Positions 51,873 to 60,749 of a DNA stretch of 64,000 nucleotides are shown here, one piece after another. The DNA comes from Cytobacillus oceanisediminis 2691. Its GTDB lineage: Bacteria > Bacillota > Bacilli > Bacillales > Cytobacillaceae. The translations under genes were made by a program, and so were the position numbers. Location of the stretch: assembly GCF_000294775.2 (NCBI RefSeq), contig NZ_CP015506.1:4935501-4999500 (forward strand). Reading direction: 5' to 3'. Each line of letters begins with the position of its first letter. Within the stretch, counting starts at the first letter, position 1. A model generated the notes under the pieces. That model saw nothing but the letters and a program-made list of their open reading frames with translations. It was not told the origin of the DNA and searched no databases.

Positions 51873-53831
51873 CTACTTAACTAAATATTGAAATACACCT
51901 TTCCCTACAGACCCTTCCCCTCCAAGGATTGAGTATCTTTTAACCTTATCCCCTGCTATTGACATTGCAGCTAGTTCAGGTAACTCATTTTTCCTCGTTA
52001 AGAGAATAGTAGAATTACTGTTTGCAATGGCAATTGATCCTGTTAAAGCATCTGCAAAAGTACTCCCGGTTGCAATGTATAAGTGGTCTTGATTAGGGAA
52101 GTATTTATTCATAATATTGGCAGCTACTTCATAGCGATCTTTTCCGCCTATCCGTTCAGGTGATACCAGCTTGGTAAAAACCTTCGGCTGGACGCTGGCT
52201 TTCCCTCCAACAACAATGGTCTTTTCAACGTGATTACCGAAAAGCTCATTTTTAGTAACTTCAGGTATTACATCAGATCGAGTAAGAAGAATCGGATATC
52301 CATTAGCAGCGGCAAATGGAGCAATAGCTAATGCATCAGGAAAGTTTAAACCATTTGTTAAAATGGCGTTTTTATACGCACCCATTTTCTCAGCGATATT
52401 TGCAGCCACTTCAAAACGATCCTGACCGCCTATTCTGATTATTTTGACTCCCATCATTTTCAGTTCAGAAAAGACCTTATCACTTATACTTCCTTTTCCT
52501 CCGATGATGATTACTTCTTTAGCTTGCAGCCTTTTTATTTCCGATTTAGTCCCGGTATGCAGCTTTTCGGAATTGGTTAATAGTATAGGTGCATTGTATT
52601 TATATGCTAGCGGGGAAGCTGATAAAGCATCAGCAAATGCCAGATAATTTGTTACAAAAACAGTTTCGGTCGTTTTCCAGCCTTTCTTCGATACATTTAT
52701 CGCGACTTCAAACCGATCTTTTCCGCCTATTCTTTCTGCATTTAGGATTGGCTGAACCAACCCGTAGCCATAAAGTGGATCCTTTCCTTTTTCACCAAGA
52801 TCCCTAGTGTTTTCCTTTATCTTATTTCTAATCCATGAATTAGAAGCAAATGGAAATAACTCTTTTAATAAAGCCAATTTACCCGAAACAAAAGCAGCCG
52901 CCATCGAGGTTCCATCATAAGATGCATATTCATTATTAGGTATGGTGCTTGTTATATTTACCCCAGGTGCAGAAAGCTCAATTCCATTCCCTGTAGCAGA
53001 GAACTCCCCTCGATTATTAAGTTCATCCACTGCCGCAACCCCTATGACCGTTGGATATTTCGCTGGATAAGAAACTGTATCCCCTGTGCCTTCCTTCCTG
53101 CCATCATTTCCACCAGCTGCAACAACGAATATCCCTGCATTAGCAGCTTTATCGATTGCAGCTTTTAATGCTGTCGAACTTCCTGCAGAAACAAGGCTAA
53201 GGTTGATAATATCCATTTTATTTGTAATTGCCCAATCGATCCCCTTTATAATATTTGATACAAATCCGCTCCCGGTCTTATCTAATACTTTAACGGCATA
53301 TAATCGGGAATCCGGTGCAACTCCAACAATGCCTTTATTATTATCGGCTGCACCTATAATACCGGCTACATGAGTTCCATGCCCATTATCATCATGAAAA
53401 GAGTCAGTATATTCTACAAATGAGCGCCCTCCCGCAATAGTCAAATCTTCATGAACTGAGATTCCTGTATCAAGGATTGCTACTTTTACTCCTTTTCCCG
53501 TTGAATCCAGTGACCATGACTGGGTAGCCTTTATTGATTTTATTCCCCATCCCTGCATCTGGCCAACAACTTTAACAGTTTCTTCAAATTCAACACTTTT
53601 AACTGAGGGAACTGCTTTCAATTCATTAATTGCAGATGATGGAAGCTTTGCCTTTATTAATGGCAGATTAGCATACTCTTCTAAAATTAAACCATCAAAT
53701 TTATGAACGGCCTTTATGTCTACTCTATTATCAAACAAAACAATAACTTCTTTCGTTTGCGGTTCTTCTATGCCCGCAACCGGATTTGGGGATGGAAAGA
53801 ATAAAATAGTAATTAAGAAAATAAAAGTCAT
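51873..53831 (-). CDS. CWB2-anchored subtilisin-family (S8) serine protease
   Basis: At least 652 residues. It has a hydrophobic signal start, a prodomain-like region (about 25-88) and an S8 catalytic domain (about 95-355) with Asp121 (AILDTGIS), His151 (HGTHVAGIIG), the oxyanion Asn242 (AAGGNDG) and Ser309 (DGTSMAAA). Three C-terminal CWB2 repeats (about 365-652) begin AERIGGKDRFEVAINVSKKG. The CWB2 order is opposite to its four relatives (enzyme first). The ATG at 53831 lies 21 bases from AAGGGG and gives a signal peptide without a positive N-terminus. ATC at 53846 or ATA at 53843 would add a Lys and sit at proper spacing, so a rare start is possible. Confidence 0.9.
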   Translation of the reverse strand: MTFIFLITILFFPSPNPVAGIEEPQTKEVIVLFDNRVDIKAVHKFDGLILEEYANLPLIKAKLPSSAINELKAVPSVKSVEFEETVKVVGQMQGWGIKSIKATQSWSLDSTGKGVKVAILDTGISVHEDLTIAGGRSFVEYTDSFHDDNGHGTHVAGIIGAADNNKGIVGVAPDSRLYAVKVLDKTGSGFVSNIIKGIDWAITNKMDIINLSLVSAGSSTALKAAIDKAANAGIFVVAAGGNDGRKEGTGDTVSYPAKYPTVIGVAAVDELNNRGEFSATGNGIELSAPGVNITSTIPNNEYASYDGTSMAAAFVSGKLALLKELFPFASNSWIRNKIKENTRDLGEKGKDPLYGYGLVQPILNAERIGGKDRFEVAINVSKKGWKTTETVFVTNYLAFADALSASPLAYKYNAPILLTNSEKLHTGTKSEIKRLQAKEVIIIGGKGSISDKVFSELKMMGVKIIRIGGQDRFEVAANIAEKMGAYKNAILTNGLNFPDALAIAPFAAANGYPILLTRSDVIPEVTKNELFGNHVEKTIVVGGKASVQPKVFTKLVSPERIGGKDRYEVAANIMNKYFPNQDHLYIATGSTFADALTGSIAIANSNSTILLTRKNELPELAAMSIAGDKVKRYSILGGEGSVGKGVFQYLVK

Positions 53832-54050
53832 TAGGTTTTTTATGATTTTCAGCCCCTTATAAGAATTAAGATATATTATAATATGAACTTTATGGAAAAT
53901 TAAGTATTTTAAATATTATTGGAATGAGAGAAAGTGTAATAAAATTTTAAATTTTAAATAATAGGTATTTCGAACTATTCCATTTACAATTTTTCCAAAT
54001 AAAATTAGATTAGGTTTTAAAAAATATAATTAAAAGGATGATTGCTAGAA

Positions 54051-55733
54051 ATGAAGTGGACCAAGATGATATCTGCCTTTACTGCCGCTGCTGTGTTAGG
54101 GTCTGGATTTTTAAGTACAAACGCTTTTGCTCAAGAATCGGATTCATCAATTAATGAATTAAAAAAACACCAAATTGTAAATTATTTGAAAGACAGGGGT
54201 TCAGCAACACAAACTGCTTCCATTTCTTCGGCCTCAGCACAGGCTGCTTCAACTCAAATGCAATACCAAAAAGCAATAGATGCTTATCAATTTCATGAAT
54301 ATCACTTCTCAACTTATGGCGGAAATTTTTCTCTGGAAGAACTGCATCAAGAAAAAGATGAGGTGGATTATTTTATTTATGAATTTGACACCGAGGAACT
54401 AGTTGAGCCTGATGCAGATAATAATTTTAACCTTGATGAAGGTGATTATGTTTTGGTAGTAATGGGTTATAGTGAACAGCCTGTTACATATGACTATATC
54501 CTAAATGGCCCTTTTGCTGGTGATCCTGCCAATACAATCCCTGATTTATTAGTGAATAATCCATCAAACCATGAATCTCGCCTTAACAAGGGCTCATCAC
54601 CAATATTAACGGTTTCAGGAGAAACAAAGAATTCACAGATTGTAAGAATATTTAGTAACCAAAAAGAATATAATGTTTATCCCGGAAAATTCACACAACA
54701 AGTAGAATTGGCGAAGGGGTTTAATAGTGTTTCGTTTCAAGCGACAAACTCAAAGGGGAATACGATCACTTCTTTTTACAGCATTACTCTTCCCGGCATC
54801 TCAAGAATATATGGGAAAGATCGATACCATGTATCTGGCCATGTCAGCAGCACTTTAGATTATTGGGGATATAATAGCGGAACAATCATTATTACTCGAG
54901 GAGATTTATTTCCTGATGCTTTGTCAGGGGGGCCGCTTGCAAATCTTGAAACAGCTCCGGTTATGCTAACTACAACAAAAACACTTCCTGATAAAATTAA
55001 GGAAAAGATCGTTAACTATGGCGCTAATAGGGCAATCATTTTGGGTGGCACTGGTTCTGTATCAACCGAAGTGGAATCACAACTAAAAAAGCTTGGAGTA
55101 AATGAGATTGAACGAATTGGCGGAAAAGACCGCTTTGCAGTATCTGCTAGTGTCGCAGAACATGTATCATCTTACACCGAGTCCGATACAGCTATAATTG
55201 CAAGCGGTGAAGTATTTCCTGATGCACTTTCAGCTTCTACAATAGCAGGTCCAGCAGGAATGCCTATCCTTTTAGTCAAGTCACAGGAAGTTCCAGCAAC
55301 AATTCAAGCATTTATTAAAAGTCATCCTGAAATTAAAAACTTTATCGTTGTTGGCGGACCGGCAACGGTTAAGGATTCTGTTTCAGTGAAACTAAAGGAG
55401 CTCCGCAAAGGAGCGAACGTTCAAAGGATTGGCGGAAAAGACCGTTACGAGGTAGCAATTAACGTAGCGAAATATGGAATGAACAACTATGGCATGGATT
55501 TAAGCACCGTTGCCTTTGCTAGAGGGGACCTTTTCCCTGATGCTTTATCTGGAGCCCCGTTAGCCAACTACTTCTATGCACCAATCCTATTAACGAGAAC
55601 AGAAAAAGTGGAAGATAAGGTTAACGCATTTCTTACAAACCAGAGGAGTGAGCTGGAGCATATGTATCTCATTGGAGATATTGGCTCTATATCACCAAAC
55701 ACAGAAAAACAGCTGTATAATTTAATACGATAA
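54051..55733 (+). CDS. CWB2 wall protein with unrecognised N-terminal region
   Basis: About 560 residues. Signal peptide MKWTKMISAFTAAAVLGSGF with the cut near TNAFA. Residues about 30-250 form a non-CWB2 region I do not recognise: a Ser/Ala/Gln-rich stretch (40-75), an acidic part rich in Asp and Glu (around EVDYFIYEFDTEELVEPDAD) and a beta-sandwich-like part near 190-245. The C-terminal half holds three CWB2 repeats, but they diverge from the other five proteins (ARGDLFPDALSG in place of NYxAFADALAA). The ATG at 54051 is preferred to a TTG at 54042, whose spacing to AAAGGATG is too short. It is transcribed opposite to the protease gene and ends in a strong terminator. Confidence 0.85.
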   Translation: MKWTKMISAFTAAAVLGSGFLSTNAFAQESDSSINELKKHQIVNYLKDRGSATQTASISSASAQAASTQMQYQKAIDAYQFHEYHFSTYGGNFSLEELHQEKDEVDYFIYEFDTEELVEPDADNNFNLDEGDYVLVVMGYSEQPVTYDYILNGPFAGDPANTIPDLLVNNPSNHESRLNKGSSPILTVSGETKNSQIVRIFSNQKEYNVYPGKFTQQVELAKGFNSVSFQATNSKGNTITSFYSITLPGISRIYGKDRYHVSGHVSSTLDYWGYNSGTIIITRGDLFPDALSGGPLANLETAPVMLTTTKTLPDKIKEKIVNYGANRAIILGGTGSVSTEVESQLKKLGVNEIERIGGKDRFAVSASVAEHVSSYTESDTAIIASGEVFPDALSASTIAGPAGMPILLVKSQEVPATIQAFIKSHPEIKNFIVVGGPATVKDSVSVKLKELRKGANVQRIGGKDRYEVAINVAKYGMNNYGMDLSTVAFARGDLFPDALSGAPLANYFYAPILLTRTEKVEDKVNAFLTNQRSELEHMYLIGDIGSISPNTEKQLYNLIR

Positions 55734-55740
55734 CGAAGCC

Positions 55741-55774
55741 AACGGACACCTTTGTATAAAGGTGTCCGTTTTTT
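55741..55774 (+). terminator. Terminator after the divergent CWB2 gene
   Basis: A perfect 13-bp stem, AACGGACACCTTT / AAAGGTGTCCGTT (55741-55753 and 55758-55770), is followed by TTTTTTCG on the plus strand. Confidence 0.95.
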
Positions 55775-56107
55775 CGATTGCTTTTTTGTACGAAGATATC
55801 TCTTTCCAAAAGAAACGGAAGTAGATTTAAACAGACCTCCCGTTAATTCTTCAATTCTTTGAAAAATACTTCCCCCTTTTTAAAATCCGTAAACCTGTAT
55901 ACTAATTTCCATTAACTTACGTCTTCATTTAACAATTAATTGCTTTTTTGTTAATAAAGGAATTATCATGATACTACTAGTTAATTTTTCATTTAAAATC
56001 CCACTGGCTTTTTCAATACGAGAATTATTAGTTCATTTTTTGATTGTTCAGATATTATTTTACGTTAAAAATTAAGAAGGCCCTTTTTAGAAACTGGAGG
56101 AAAATGT
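55775..56107. other. Intergenic region before LCP 3
   Basis: A gap of 333 bases, AT-rich, that carries the promoter and ribosome binding site (CTGGAGG at 56095-56101) of the next gene. No other feature can be supported in it. Confidence 0.5.
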
Positions 56108-57031
56108 ATGCGAACAGAAAGAAAGAAGAAACGAAAATGGGTTAAGTATTTGATGGTGTTAGTTATTTTACTTTTTTTAGCTGGAGGCACTTACGCCTTC
56201 TCTGTTTTCAGATCCTTGAACTCAGCTGTTGAATCTATGCATCAGCCCATAAACCATAAAACAGATAAACGGCAAAATGAAATAACCTTAGCTGAAAAAG
56301 ATCCTTTCTCGGTACTAATACTAGGAGTTGATGAGCGTGAAGGAGATAAAGGGCGCTCAGATACAATGATAGTATTAACTGTCAACCCAACCTTAAAATC
56401 AATAAAAATGATCAGTATTCCACGCGATACAAGAACGGAGATTGCTGGCAAGGGCTTTGAAGATAAGATCAACCATGCTTATGCTTTTGGCAATGAAGAA
56501 ATGTCTATGGCAACAGTGGAAAACTTTTTGGATATTCCACTGGATTATTACATAAAAGTAAACATGGATGGGTTCAGAGATATTGTAGATGCTGTTGGCG
56601 GTATAAATGTGAACAGTCCGATGGCTTTTTCTCAAGGAAGTTATCATTTTAAAGAAGGGCATAATACTATTGGCGGTGATGCTGCCCTCGCATATGTCAG
56701 GATGAGGAAAAAAGATCCCAACGGGGATTTTGGCAGGCAGAATAGACAGCGCCAAATCATTCAAGGAGTAATAAAAAAGGGTATTAGCGTAAATTCCCTA
56801 ACAAAATATGATGATATTTTTGAAGCACTCGGAAGAAATGTCCGCACAAACCTAACTTTTACTGAAATAAAAGATATTCAAAAAAATTATAAAGATTCGG
56901 CAGGAAACATTGAGCAAATGACAATCACAGGAAACGGCAAAACCATCAATAGCTTATGGTACCTAATTGTACCCGAGGAAGAAAAGCAGCGAATTCAAAC
57001 TGAATTACGAACCCATCTGGAATTGGAATAA
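56108..57031 (+). CDS. LCP (LytR-CpsA-Psr) wall-polymer ligase 3
   Basis: A 307-residue protein: very basic start (MRTERKKKRKWVKY), one transmembrane helix (about 14-33), LCP domain with PFSVLILGVDER, GRSDTMIVLTVNP, SIPRDTRTEIAG, KINHAYAFGN and RMRKKDPNGDFGRQNRQRQ. It is closely similar over the whole length to the copy at 38600 and less so to the one at 13983. The conserved Arg and Asp residues are all kept. It lies outside both loci, behind the CWB2 gene, and is a single-gene unit. Confidence 0.93.
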   Translation: MRTERKKKRKWVKYLMVLVILLFLAGGTYAFSVFRSLNSAVESMHQPINHKTDKRQNEITLAEKDPFSVLILGVDEREGDKGRSDTMIVLTVNPTLKSIKMISIPRDTRTEIAGKGFEDKINHAYAFGNEEMSMATVENFLDIPLDYYIKVNMDGFRDIVDAVGGINVNSPMAFSQGSYHFKEGHNTIGGDAALAYVRMRKKDPNGDFGRQNRQRQIIQGVIKKGISVNSLTKYDDIFEALGRNVRTNLTFTEIKDIQKNYKDSAGNIEQMTITGNGKTINSLWYLIVPEEEKQRIQTELRTHLELE

Positions 57032-57044
57032 AATACTGATAAAG

Positions 57045-57072
57045 ACGGAAGGCAACAGGCCTTTCGTTTTTA
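57045..57072 (+). terminator. Terminator after LCP 3
   Basis: The stem ACGGAAGGC / GCCTTTCGT (57045-57053 and 57059-57067, one weak pair) is followed by TTTTATTATTTTC on the plus strand. Confidence 0.8.
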
Positions 57073-57323
57073 TTATTTTCACTTTCATATTGATGAATAA
57101 ACTTTTTAAAGCAAATTAATAAAAACTTTCTCTTAATAATTTCCCCGATTTAAAATTTTTGTTTATATCAGTGTAAGTATAATGATCTGATAACCCTCTC
57201 GACCTTTAAAAGGTGGCGCAGATCAGCTATTGAGATTAACAAGCGTGCCCATTTAATAAATAGATTCCCTCGCACTGGTTTCATCCTTCTACTATAATAA
57301 AGAAAAAAGGATGTTTATTTATT

Positions 57324-57842
57324 ATGTTTAAAGGCAATTCTTTCGCTATTGTTTTTGCAGTAGTTATTCTTTTATTTATTATATTCTCTTCAACTCAGTC
57401 CTTAATTGTCAGGATTCTCTTTATCTTGCTTTCCATCCTGTTTTTAATTCCAGCTGTAAGGAAGATTTTATTTACGAATTATATAGTTCTTAGAAAATTA
57501 AAAGTATCACTATTTACTTCATTAACATTCACGTTCGGATTATTTTTAATAGAATCCTTATCTGCTTTTAATGAAACAGCTATGAATGATTTCATAATTA
57601 CGGATTTAATGTTTATTATTTATTTTAGTTTATTTTTCATTTTAATATATGGTCTTCCTGTTTCTATGATTGCAGAGTTTATTTCAACCCGAATTCCGTA
57701 TAACCGTGCACTGGTTTCTGGAATAATCCATGTTGGATTTGGCTTAATGACTTTTTTAATCTCTATCCCTTTTGATTTAATGGCGTTGATTTGCTCCGTT
57801 ATTTTCTTTGCATTGGATGAAATCTCTAGAAGAAAGTTATAA
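57324..57842 (+). CDS. Predicted multi-pass membrane protein of unknown function
   Basis: A 172-residue protein with five or six hydrophobic segments (about 7-25, 28-46, 62-80, 93-115, 130-150 and 152-166) and a basic end (EISRRKL). The start ATG is preceded by AAAAAAGGATG. I do not recognise the family. The long hydrophobic run and lack of polar motifs suggest a small integral membrane protein with no obvious enzyme activity. Its neighbours are an LCP gene and a region of decayed sequence. Confidence 0.65.
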   Translation: MFKGNSFAIVFAVVILLFIIFSSTQSLIVRILFILLSILFLIPAVRKILFTNYIVLRKLKVSLFTSLTFTFGLFLIESLSAFNETAMNDFIITDLMFIIYFSLFFILIYGLPVSMIAEFISTRIPYNRALVSGIIHVGFGLMTFLISIPFDLMALICSVIFFALDEISRRKL

Positions 57843-57934
57843 GTGAGAGCATTCTCTCCTGCAATCTATTGATATGCTGTCCTATTCCTAAGAATCTACC
57901 AGTATGAGTCCTTCAAAATTAATGTTTTCTTATT

Positions 57935-57958
57935 AATCAATCAAACGTTTGATTGATT
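57935..57958. repeat. Perfect palindrome, operator-like (copy 1)
   Basis: A perfect 24-bp palindrome centred between 57946 and 57947, with core CAATCAAACGTTTGATTG. No T-run follows it, so it is not a terminator. The length and symmetry are like operators of TetR-family repressors. The same core appears at 60750-60777. Confidence 0.75.
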
Positions 57959-58196
57959 TTATTTGTATCGCTGAACTAATACTTTTGTAGAGCAGTGATC
58001 TAGTTAACATTACACTGCTGAGGATTCGATATGATTAGGAAGTAAGATTAGATTGCATTTAGGTGGATCTGCTGATACTTATTTATCAATGCTACTTGAA
58101 GATTCAATCAAATTGTGATCATATCCAAATGAGGATGAACATAATGGAAAAATAACATAAATACAGAGTACTAAAAGAAGCTTTACCGAAAATCTG

Positions 58197-58220
58197 CTCA
58201 GCTAAAAGCTGAGTTTTTTT
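58197..58220 (+). terminator. Orphan terminator
   Basis: The stem CTCAGCT / AGCTGAG (58197-58203 and 58207-58213) is followed by T7 on the plus strand. No intact gene lies just upstream, which fits a lost gene. Confidence 0.8.
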
Positions 58221-58263
58221 ATTCATTTATTTTTCCGATGAATTTACAACGGTACCTGGATTA

Positions 58264-58479
58264 CTATATTGGAGTTACTTTCCTTGAAACTTTATAGAGG
58301 TTTTCAAGGCATTCTTTTTTAATTCTTTCGTGGCAAATAAAATCATATCGAATTTCATACTCCAGTTGTGCGACGATGGTTGAGATTAGTTCATTACCGT
58401 TGTTGTTTAATGGTTGCATGGAAAGTTTATTTTCAATTTTTTGTTCAAAGTATTCTGCTGTTCCAAATAAGGCACTCAA
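58264..58479 (-). CDS. Small hypothetical protein, TTG start
   Basis: A 71-residue acidic-to-neutral protein starting at TTG with AAAGGAGGAG six bases upstream, a very strong site. It has no signal peptide or membrane span. Two helical stretches are likely (FGTAEYFEQKIENKLSM and ELISTIVAQLEYEIRYDFIC), followed by HERIKKECLENLYKVSRK. I do not recognise the family. The strong ribosome binding site suggests it is expressed. Its product might form a small helical dimer, but no partner is visible. Confidence 0.6.
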   Translation of the reverse strand: MSALFGTAEYFEQKIENKLSMQPLNNNGNELISTIVAQLEYEIRYDFICHERIKKECLENLYKVSRKVTPI

Positions 58480-58950
58480 TGTGCACTCCTCCTTTTTCGT
58501 TTTATTTCCCTTTATTAAGCAGTTCCCCTTTATTCAATAAACAAACAAAAAGTAAAAAGGACTGTTTTTCGCAAAAATATCCTAGTATTTCCATTCTTAG
58601 ATTACGAATTACTAAAATATCCAATAAATACTTTTATACTAAAACTTTTATACTACATTTTTCAACATTTTTGAAGATTTTATATAAAAATACTATTCTT
58701 TTTATCTAAATCGCACTATAAGTGGTACTTAGGAAATATTCAGAGTGTTCGCTGTAGAGAATCATATTTTATAGTTAAGCGCCTGTTAATTAATGCCAGT
58801 ATATTTACTAAAAGTATTTATTATTTAAAACACAATACAATTATATTAAAATTATTTTACAATAATGATAGATTTTTGATTTTCCTATACCATTTAGAAG
58901 TAATTGAATATCTCTATCTGCTTCTGACTTAAGTATAAGGATGTGAAATC
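58480..58950. other. Intergenic region before the acyltransferase gene
   Basis: A 471-base AT-rich gap between divergent genes. It carries the ribosome binding sites of both neighbours. I see no repeat, RNA or coding sequence in it that I can support. Confidence 0.5.
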
Positions 58951-60063
58951 TTGAATAAAAAAAATGCACACATTTCAGAAATTCATATAATAAGAGCCAT
59001 TGCCTGTCTATTAGTGCTATTGGTTCATGTTTCAGCTACTTTTTATTATCAACAGGGTAAAGAATTTAATGATATTACTTATTTTATTAATCAAATCAGC
59101 CGTTTTGGAACACCTATGTTTGCTCTTATAAGCGGTTTTTTGCTTTTTTACCAAGTACGGTATAAAGGCTTCAAATTGGATTGGTTCGTCTCCAGCCGTT
59201 TCACTAAGATAGGATTACCCTTTTTATTTTGGAGCATAGTTTATCTGCTGTTTATGTATTTTGAATTGGAAGCAAACCCGTTTGAATCTGGTTTCAAATT
59301 ATTTTTTATCGATTTTATTTTTGGCAATGCTTTTTATCATCTGTATTTTATGTCCATTGTCTTTCAATTTTATTTGTTATTTCCTATTTTACAGCTTTTC
59401 AGGTCTAAATTGATTTGGCCAGCTTTATTAGGTATTTCGGTGTTCATAAATCTATATTTCTTAAAGGTATACAACCCAGGTCAATTTAACGGTCTTTTAG
59501 GAGAAATGCTAAGTCAGCGTGCATTCTTGCCTAATTGGATTTTCTTTTTTATTTTTGGCGGATTTCTGGCTTATTATTATGAGCCCCTTTCAGCTTTCGC
59601 AAAAAAATATAAGATTCTTTTGAGCATAGCTGTTCTTTTTGTTACTGCTGCAGCTGTTTGGGAGTATAAACACACAGGTGCCATTGCTTCCAACAGGGCA
59701 ACAAATATGATTAACATTCCCATTATCACCTTGTTTATTATTGGTATCGGGGAGCAAATCAGTAAGGTAAAGTGGCTAAACTTCTTTTTTGTCAAGATTG
59801 GCACATTATCAATGGCAATTTATTTGGTACACCCCTTGGTTATATATTTTTTCCAGGAAACTGCACCTGTTTTCATTTGGAAAACGGAATTATTTCCAAT
59901 TGTCTTTGGCTTGATTCTAATATTAACTATTTCATTGGTAAAACTAATACAGCTATTACCGAAGAACCAATATATACTGACAATACCTAAAAGGATATCA
60001 TCTCAGGAAAGTTCCAAAGGAATGAAGCCTGCCAGTTTACGATACAGCTCTACCCAGCGCTAA
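58951..60063 (+). CDS. Acyltransferase 3 family membrane protein
   Basis: A 370-residue protein with about ten hydrophobic helices. The N-terminal motif SEIHIIRAIACLLVLLVHVSA (family pattern R-x10-H) contains the proposed catalytic His, and GTPMFALISGFLLF follows. These enzymes move acetyl or succinyl groups from inside to exported sugars or lipids (IcaC, OatA types). No SGNH extracytoplasmic domain is present. The start is TTG with AAGGATGTGA. The C-terminal 30 residues are basic and unstructured. It may modify one of the surface polymers encoded upstream, but it lies outside the loci. Confidence 0.88.
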   Translation: MNKKNAHISEIHIIRAIACLLVLLVHVSATFYYQQGKEFNDITYFINQISRFGTPMFALISGFLLFYQVRYKGFKLDWFVSSRFTKIGLPFLFWSIVYLLFMYFELEANPFESGFKLFFIDFIFGNAFYHLYFMSIVFQFYLLFPILQLFRSKLIWPALLGISVFINLYFLKVYNPGQFNGLLGEMLSQRAFLPNWIFFFIFGGFLAYYYEPLSAFAKKYKILLSIAVLFVTAAAVWEYKHTGAIASNRATNMINIPIITLFIIGIGEQISKVKWLNFFFVKIGTLSMAIYLVHPLVIYFFQETAPVFIWKTELFPIVFGLILILTISLVKLIQLLPKNQYILTIPKRISSQESSKGMKPASLRYSSTQR

Positions 60064-60100
60064 TTTTATATCTGGTAACTATGCTTATCTCGTATGTAAA

Positions 60101-60130
60101 CAGCCACCCTTTCAAAGGGCGGCTGCTTCT
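60101..60130 (+). terminator. Terminator after the acyltransferase gene
   Basis: The arms CAGCCACCCTT / AAGGGCGGCTG (60101-60111 and 60115-60125, one mismatch) are followed by CTTCTTT on the plus strand. Confidence 0.75.
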
Positions 60131-60252
60131 TTAAATTTTCCTTTATTAAGATTGTATATGTATTCTTTTACATTCTTTATTTGTATTATTGATAGAAATT
60201 TCAGATAATTGATCTCATTCCCCCATAAATAGAGAGACTCAAGATTCACAGC

Positions 60253-60522
60253 CTTTTCTTTTCCGGACAAATTTTTAATGGATGATCCACAAAATCGAGA
60301 CTAATGAGTCCTAGCATATCGCTCTTCTGTATATCCCTGTCCAATCCTAAAGCTTCTTTGATGGCCTTGTAAATTTTTTCTTTGAAATAAATCACTTTGC
60401 CAGAAGGCGGCTTCTTTGTCATCAATACAAATGTGCTCTTTCGATCAGCTTTCCCTTTTCATAAGCTTTTACCTTAAAGCTGCTGTCGTATCTGGTTACA
60501 TGCAAGATTTCCTGCCTTTCAT
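60253..60522 (-). pseudogene. Decayed gene of unknown function
   Basis: On the minus strand an ATG at 60522 stands behind GGGGGTGAG but meets a stop after eight codons. The coding sense continues in other frames: one piece reads QEILHVTRYDSSFKVKAYEK and another, beyond a further shift, reads MTKKPPSGKVIYFKEKIYKA and DFVDHPLKICPEKKR. At least two frameshifts are needed to join them. The family is not recognised. The intact ribosome binding site suggests recent decay. Confidence 0.65.
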
Positions 60523-60645
60523 AAAGTCTCACCCCCTTTTATTAATTAACAGCATAAAGTGAGAATATCTGCATATGAGGGAGTCGACATAGAATTCTGC
60601 AATTTCCCCAGGAAAAGATGTTTTTCTGCAAGGTTTTACAAAAAT

Positions 60646-60677
60646 ATAAGAAACGGGTTATATAACCCGTTTCTTAT
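60646..60677. repeat. Perfect 32-bp palindrome
   Basis: A perfect palindrome centred between 60661 and 60662, with core AAACGGGTTATATAACCCG (60651-60669). It has no loop and no T-run on the right side (ATGGTGTGG), so it is not a clear terminator. It could be a strong protein-binding site or a cruciform-forming element. It stands 72 bp before the second operator-like palindrome. Confidence 0.75.
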
Positions 60678-60749
60678 GGTGTGGAAAGGTCACTGTTTAC
60701 GAAACAATGAATCTTGTAAAATTGCTTCTCAGGTAATATTTCTGTTGAG

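Larger units (their letters stand above)
57843..58263. other. Intergenic region with palindrome, terminator and a decayed fragment
   Basis: A 421-base gap. It holds the 24-bp palindrome at 57935-57958, a terminator at 58197-58220 with no intact gene before it, and a short frame near 58068 ending LGGSADTYLSMLLEDSIKL and a stop, without a start or partner. This looks like the remains of a lost gene, and the remaining sequence has no feature I can support. Confidence 0.5.
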
